Positions 1 through 6,400 of a DNA stretch of 9,664 nt are shown here, piece after piece. The notes beneath the pieces were generated by a model, which was not told where the DNA came from, did not search any database, and saw nothing but the letters and a program-made list of their open reading frames with translations. The DNA lies in contig CAJTUQ010000099.1 of assembly GCA_910579335.1 (NCBI GenBank), forward strand, positions 1-9,664. Direction: 5' to 3'. The DNA comes from an uncultured Dorea sp. Lineage in GTDB: Bacteria; Bacillota; Clostridia; Lachnospirales; Lachnospiraceae. Made by a program: the position numbers and the translations under genes. Numbering within the stretch: the first letter of the stretch is position 1; each line of letters opens with the position of its first letter.

Positions 1-391
1 TGTGGCGCCTCATCACGGTTCGGATACGACAAGCAGGGATGGGCCGTCGGATTATACAACGTTGAAAAAGTTCTTAAAAAGAATAAGGCCTGAAGGTATG
101 GTAATCAGTTCCGGTATTCAAAACAGACATCATCATCCGGGGGAGAATTTCATTAATGCGGCATGTTCGTCAGTAGCTAAAAAGACAGAGACGCATGATC
201 TATATGTGTATACGGAGGCGGATGAATATGAATATGAGACTACTGACTGCAATATCTATACAACGGTTATAGATGGAAGCTATAATGATTTGACATTTAA
301 TAGTGTGTCCGGACCGCCAAAGAGCTGCCGCCGGAAAGAATCCGGAGATAGGCCGCACAGGGAGCTGCCGGATACAAGCTTGTTTGTATAG
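1..391 (+). CDS. ComEC/Rec2-like metallo-beta-lactamase-fold hydrolase, 3' end only
   Basis: This is the C-terminal part (about 129 residues) of a gene that begins left of the window; the GTG at base 2 is an internal valine codon, not a start. The visible reading frame opens with APHHGSDTTS. That histidine-bearing loop is typical of the MBL domain of ComEC/Rec2 and related metal-dependent hydrolases, where it usually reads PHHGS followed by serine/threonine. About 25 residues later comes a strand of the type MVISSGIQNRHHHP, which matches the family's ISxGxxNxxxHP end motif. Known members bind two metal ions and hydrolyse phosphodiester or other ester bonds. The substrate here is unknown. A tail of about 75 residues follows the HHHP motif. 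It is rich in Tyr, Asp and Glu (a DEYEYET stretch) and is not recognised. The stop TAG is at 389-391, 41 bases before the giant gene, so the two are probably co-transcribed. No membrane segments lie in the visible part, and whether the missing N-terminus has any is unknown. Confidence 0.8.
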   Translation, partial: VAPHHGSDTTSRDGPSDYTTLKKFLKRIRPEGMVISSGIQNRHHHPGENFINAACSSVAKKTETHDLYVYTEADEYEYETTDCNIYTTVIDGSYNDLTFNSVSGPPKSCRRKESGDRPHRELPDTSLFV

Positions 392-422
392 GCGGCAATA
401 TACTTTCAAAATAGAAGCGGAC

Positions 423-428
423 GGAGGG
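423..428 (+). promoter_or_regulatory. Shine-Dalgarno site of the giant gene
   Basis: GGAGGG lies four bases before the ATG at 433. It is the only strong ribosome binding site near the start and fixes the start codon. The 41-base gap after the upstream stop holds no convincing promoter or terminator, which supports co-transcription with the hydrolase gene. Confidence 0.75.
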
Positions 429-432
429 ACAA

Positions 433-3400
433 ATGACATTACAGGAATTATATAAAGAACTTCAGATGAAGTGTCAGGGGGATACCTTTGTCCTGACGTC
501 CGACACGGCGGAAGGCGGATACCGAATGCTCTTGTCTGCGGCGGCCGTAAGCGCACTAACAGTCAGGAAGGCACAGATCTCCTATTTCGGCGGCGGCATC
601 GAGATATGTGGCGCCAGTGATTTTTTGGCGTCCCAGTCAATAGAAGAAAATGGTTTTTTTCTGCGTACAACGGTAAATGAATACGGAGTTATCCTATATA
701 ACCTTACGATTACGGCCAGAGGGCAGAAAAGATTTGGGGATTTCTTTGGAAGCCTGCCCCAGAGTCTTTTTTTTGACGGGAAAAAACAGGTGTACCGGGA
801 GTGCGTCTATGCAGATTTTATAATTTCCTATCCGGTAGTTACCATAGATGATGAATCGGTTTTTGAAAGCATGCCGTTTCGTATTACTGGTACCGTCAGC
901 CTGCAAAGCAGCGGGGTATGGAAGCGGTATGCAGATATCCTTCCGGAGAAATGTCCGGCGGAAGGAGCATTTGCAATGCGGAATAGTCCGTTGGGACGCA
1001 GAAAAGCCCTTATTGACTTGAAACTGCCTTTGACGCATAAAATCACACTTCCTGCAATCGGCGAAGCGAAGCTTGCGCTGCGGCTTTGTTCTGTGAAAGC
1101 GGATGCTTACACATTTGCTCAAGAGCCGTACTTTTCTAAAAGTTTTCTGATTTTTCTTACATCCGTCAAGAATCTTACCGATAGCATAGCATTTTATACG
1201 GAATTATTTTCGGGAAATTATTTTCTGACGCTTGGAGCAGCATTTCCGAAAGGTCTTTCTATCGGGAATATCGTAAACTTTTTTGTTTCCCTGTTTGACA
1301 TAGAGGAGACGTCTTTACTTTTGCCGGAAAATACTTTTTTGAATACTTTCGGACTCAAAGAGCTTCAGTTGGATTTCAGCCAATCAGACGAAAGATTTGC
1401 AGATTCGCTGGAGCATATCCGTATCACCTGCGGTCTGGAAAGGCCGTGGGATATGCCTGTACCTTATGTCACAATGGAAGCGCTTACAGCGGTATGGGAG
1501 ATGTCATGGCTCGGAGAGGATGTGCCCCTTACAAGCCTGTATGCGGCAGCGAGATTTTCCATGAAGCTTGGGAAGATAAAGTTCCTCTTAGATACAGGCG
1601 GCTATCTTCCGCAGATGCGTTTTTTTGGAGAACTGAATATGACAGAGCATCCGGCATTGTCGGATATGATGGAAAGCTTTAACGTTGCTGCGCCGAAGGA
1701 ATGGAATGCAGGGGAAAAGCAGCTTGTGTCGGCGAGGGTTATGCTGGATGTGCCGGAGAGAATCTTTGCTGTGGATGCAAATATCGGGGACGTGCTGGAA
1801 TTTCACATCGGCAGTCTTCACATTGTATTGGAGGGGCTTGAAATCAGTGCGGAGATTGGCCCGTCTCTTTCAAAATTCCGTGTAGGGGGAACCTTTGGAT
1901 TTGGTGAAGGAGAAGACTATTTTTCCTTTGCATTGAGAGCGGATTATGATAAAGGGTGGCTGTTTAAAGGGACACTTTTGTCCGGGGAAGTGAACATAGG
2001 AAAATTGATTTGGAAGATGTTTCAGATCCCTGTATCGGGTGAGGAATTATTCCGGGTTGTGCTGGATGATTTTTCTGTTGAGTATGAGACTGGGACAGGG
2101 CGTTTTTCTCTGACAGCATCTTTTTATACAAGCTGGTTTACTGTCCTTGGAGTAACGCCGAAGCTTGGCGGCCGAATCCTTCTGAAAAAGGAGGATTCAA
2201 AGCAGGAGGAGTTTTATGGTTCTGCGCTTGCATATGTGGACGTGGAAATCTTTCGCATTCTTGTGCAGCTGGACGATTTTTATTCGAAGAATCCTTCCTG
2301 GCTCTTCCGGCTGGAATTTGGCGGGAGTTATCTATGTGCGGCGTATGAAAGGGATGAGCGGGAAGATGAAATTCTGACAGTTTCAATGGGAGGGACGACG
2401 CTTGGAGGGCTGGTAGAAGCATTTGTAAATCTTATAAATCCGAATGCAAAGTTTACCCTCCCTGCTCCGTGGAATCTATTGAACAAGATTGAATTATCCC
2501 GGTTCCTGCTTATATTTAACACGACGAAAAAAACAGTTTCCTTTTTATATCAGGTTGACTTAGACATTGCCGGTCTGATGCAGATTAAGAAAGTCGGATT
2601 AAAATACGAAAAAAAATCAGGCAAAAATACGCTCCGTTTTATCTTGACAGGACGTCTTTTGACGGAGGAATATACGGAAAGCGCTCCTCTTAGCTGGGAT
2701 GTTTTGGATGAGAAACCACCTGAAAATAAGGCTTCAAACGGCATAAAGCTGGAAGTGTATTATGTGGGGATTGGGCAGCATCTGGATACAGGAGGGGTCG
2801 TCCGTTCGGACAGCATTAGGGAAGCGCTTAATGAGCTGAAGAAACAGATTACTCCGGATACTTCTGGCGGCCTTTTGGGGCTTAAGTACAGCAAGGATGC
2901 GGACTGGCTGTTTGGAGTGGATTTTAAAATCAGCGATATGTTCCGGTTTGGCATGGTTCTTAACGACCCGGCGTTATATGGGGCATTGATTCAGGTAGAG
3001 GCGTCAGAGGAATCTCCCCTTGCCATGTTCAACGGCCTGTCATTCGAACTGCTGTATAAGAAAATCAGCGATGAGACGGGGATGTTTCGGATTTCATTTA
3101 TGATGCCTGAGCGATTCCGGCGTTTTGAGCTTGGAATCATCACGATTATGCTCGGCCAAATTATAGTGGAAATCTATACGAACGGAAGTTTTCTCGTAGA
3201 TTTTGGGTTTCCTCATCAGGATGATTATGGAAAGTTTTTCGGGCTTGAGTTCTATATTTTTACAGGAAAAGGCGGCGTTTATTTTGGCGCATTCAAAGGG
3301 GATGCGGCAAAAAGTGTGCCGCAGATTGTAAACGGAGCGTTTACTCCGGTTCTTTTACTGGGAATCGGCCTGCGCGTGGGGCTTGGGCGTTCTTTCGATT

Positions 3401-6400
3401 TGGGAATTGTAAAAGCGGGAGTGGCTTTGGAGCTTTTTGGAATCTTTGAAGGAGTGCTTGCGTTTTTTAAGCCGGATGAAGAGAGCGTTCGTCAGAATCC
3501 CGAAGTGAAGGAGGCGGTATATTACCGGGTGCGGGCAAAGGCGGGCATAATGGGCTGTTTGTTTTTAAGTGTTGATTTAAAAATTATCACTCTAAATGTG
3601 ACGGCTGAGATTATGGTTTGGTGCGAACTCGTACTTGAGAGCTGCCGCAAGGCGGAGGTAGAGATGGAACTTTCTCTTAAATTGGAGGCAAAAATAAAAA
3701 TCCTGTTTTTTAAGATAAGCTTTTCTTTCCATTTTCGCCAGAATGTTTCGTTTACCTTTGGGGAGGACGAGAAAACTCCGTGGATTCTGCAGGAGGAGTG
3801 TGTGAATAGAAGAATGGGCATATGTGCCGAAATGAGAAATGGGCGTTTGGAGGAACATGTTTTTCGGACGGATAAAATAGGAGACTGGAGTATCAATGTG
3901 AAGTACAGTCCGCTGGTATCCGTGACGGAACCGGTCTTTCGGACGGCGGACGCCGGCAGTCTGGATTACTGCGTTGCTTTTTTAGGAGTAATTGCACGGG
4001 AAGATTTTTTCTCCTTCTATACTATGATGGTTCAGTGGATACTTGCGGGATGGGACGGCGAGACGGTTTCCTGCGAGATGGTACAGGCTCTGAAAAGGGC
4101 GGAGCAGTCCGTGGATTATGACAGTATATGCCGGTTCTTTGACAATAACCTTCAAATGCGGGCAGAGCTTGCCGCAGCGGTTCAAAACGAGGAGAAGGAA
4201 GGCGGAGTGTTTCCCATGCTTCCGCAGATAATACTGCGTGTCGGGGAAAAGGAGACGGATTACAGCCGTAATCTGGCGGACGGGGAATATATACGGGCGC
4301 TATGGGAGTATTTTGAGCGGCTGCGGCCGCAGATGCAGGAACAAAAGACGGTTTTGGAGGAGGGATTGGAAGAAAGCCTGCCATTGGCAGCGGTAATCAT
4401 GACGGACTGGGTACGTCTGATTTTATCGGAAATCCTTCGCAGATTGAAGAATATCTATCAGTCCCTTGAAGTATGGACAGAGGATCTTTTAGATACGGCG
4501 GAGAGCTGTCATACGGGTATGACGGAACTTCTGCGTGCGAATCCGGATGTGAGACTGTCGCTTCATGTATTTCCAAAGCTTTCATACATTATCAGGGAAG
4601 GTGATACATTCGCATCCATATGGGAAAAATATGAACTCGATATAGAGGATATGTGGACCGAGGTTGGAGAAAAGGCAGGAATCATACGTCAGGGAGCGGT
4701 TTTTGAGACAGGAAGAATTGTATTTGATAATAGAGATGCCTGCCTGACAGAGGGGGAAGCGGCAGTGTTTTTCTTTGTGCGGCTCCATCCTTATGAAATT
4801 GACAGTGTTTACAGCAGGTATGCGGATACGATTTTGAAGGAGAACCAGCAGCTTACCGGAGATTGGGAATGTCTCAAGCAGGGAGGGCAGCCGATTCGAT
4901 TGCCTGGAGGACGTACTTGGAGACCGGTGCCTGGAGACACGGTGGAAAGGCTGGCAAAATGTGTCCTTATGTGGGAGAAGACAGCAGAAGGAGCCGGAAG
5001 TGCGCTGGAGGAATGGATGGTTTTCCGAGAGAGTTTTGCCGCGCAAAATGGAGGAGATGAAAGCGGCGTTCTGGATTGCTATGAATTTGCAGGTTCTTCT
5101 TACATAGACGGAGACCTTACAGCAAACGCTCTGTTCCGAAGAGTTTACTGGGATGATTTTGAAGACAGGGGAAGTCTTTCAAAGACCGGTCTTTGGGGAC
5201 AGGATATTTTATCTCCATTGTCGTCGATTGGGCTTTTGCGGGCAAAGACAAAAGTTACCGATACGGCGTCAGAGATTCTTGGCAAAGGGTTCTGCAGCAT
5301 AGATGAACTGGCGTCGGCGCTTGAAACCGGAGGGGGCGCGCTTGAAACCAGACAGCGGGTGAAGATTTTGTCAGTGCCGGAACTTGAAAAGGAAACACTG
5401 AGGGAGATTTTAATTACACAGGATCATTCCGGAGAAATCATGGCTATCGTGTCCCGTTTCTTTTTGCAGGGACTGCGTGTACCGAAGCCGGAGGAGAAGA
5501 TAAGGGAGAGAGTGCGAAAAGGCCAAAGCAGCGGTACGACAGGCTTGTATCAGCTCTTGGGGCAGCAGTTTTCTCTTTTGCGGCCAGAGGAAGACCATGT
5601 TCTGGCACTGAAAAAAGGCAGCCCCGCATGTACCTGGCTCCAGGTAGATGAGGAAGAGAAGCTTTTGACGGCAGAGACGATACGGAAGCTTTTGCCGTCC
5701 GGCATAAGGAAAGTGCTGCAGGGACCAAGACAGAGGCAGGCTTTTGGGAAATCCGCCAGATGCTGGACACTGTCAAGATTATCTAAACTCAGAGAATGCA
5801 GAGAGCAGAAGGTTTTTTACCGTTCTGTCGCTATACTGCCGGAGGATTTGCAAAATTACATCCGCACTGCAAAAGAGATGCCTGTATTGAAGGTAAATCA
5901 GACAGAGACAAAGGACTTTTTCTTTGGCTGTATGCTAGAAATTGAATTGGAAAAGGAGAACGGAGACGGGCTGTATTACGTGTACGGCATAGCAGCCCCG
6001 GAGCGGGGGATGCTGCGCCGGCTGATAAACAGCGGCATTTCCAGCCTTCGTATTGCATATCTTCCGTCAGAATTGGATTCCGACGCCGGAAGCTATGTGT
6101 CGGATGATTTTTCGGATAACAGTGTCCTTGTTAAGACAAACACATCCAGAGAGACACACATGTATCCGATATATCGCAGAAATGAACCCGACAAATACCG
6201 GTACAGTGCCACGCTGGGACAGCCGGATTGTTTTCTAAGGCTTTTGTGGGAATGTTCGGTGATTGGAGGAGGGTATTACTTAAAGCTTTTGGGAGCAAAG
6301 CTGCCGGACGGAATCTGGGATGAGAATCAAAGGGCGAAGATTTGCATTTTGTCTCTTTATGACGGACAGAGACGGACGCAGATTACAAGTAATTGTATAG

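Noticed and set aside
200..556. 118-codon antisense frame spanning the hydrolase end and giant gene start
   Set aside because: It overlaps two supported + strand genes, has no good ribosome site, and its product is not protein-like (biased toward Arg/Pro/Ser from reverse-strand composition).
3522..3896. 124-codon antisense frame inside the giant gene
   Set aside because: It mirrors the alternating beta-strand codons of the sense gene, with no independent start signals.
4582..5046. 154-codon antisense frame, the longest on the minus strand
   Set aside because: It lies entirely inside the giant gene and opposite its LysM-like segment. The product shows no recognisable motif, and no promoter is evident.
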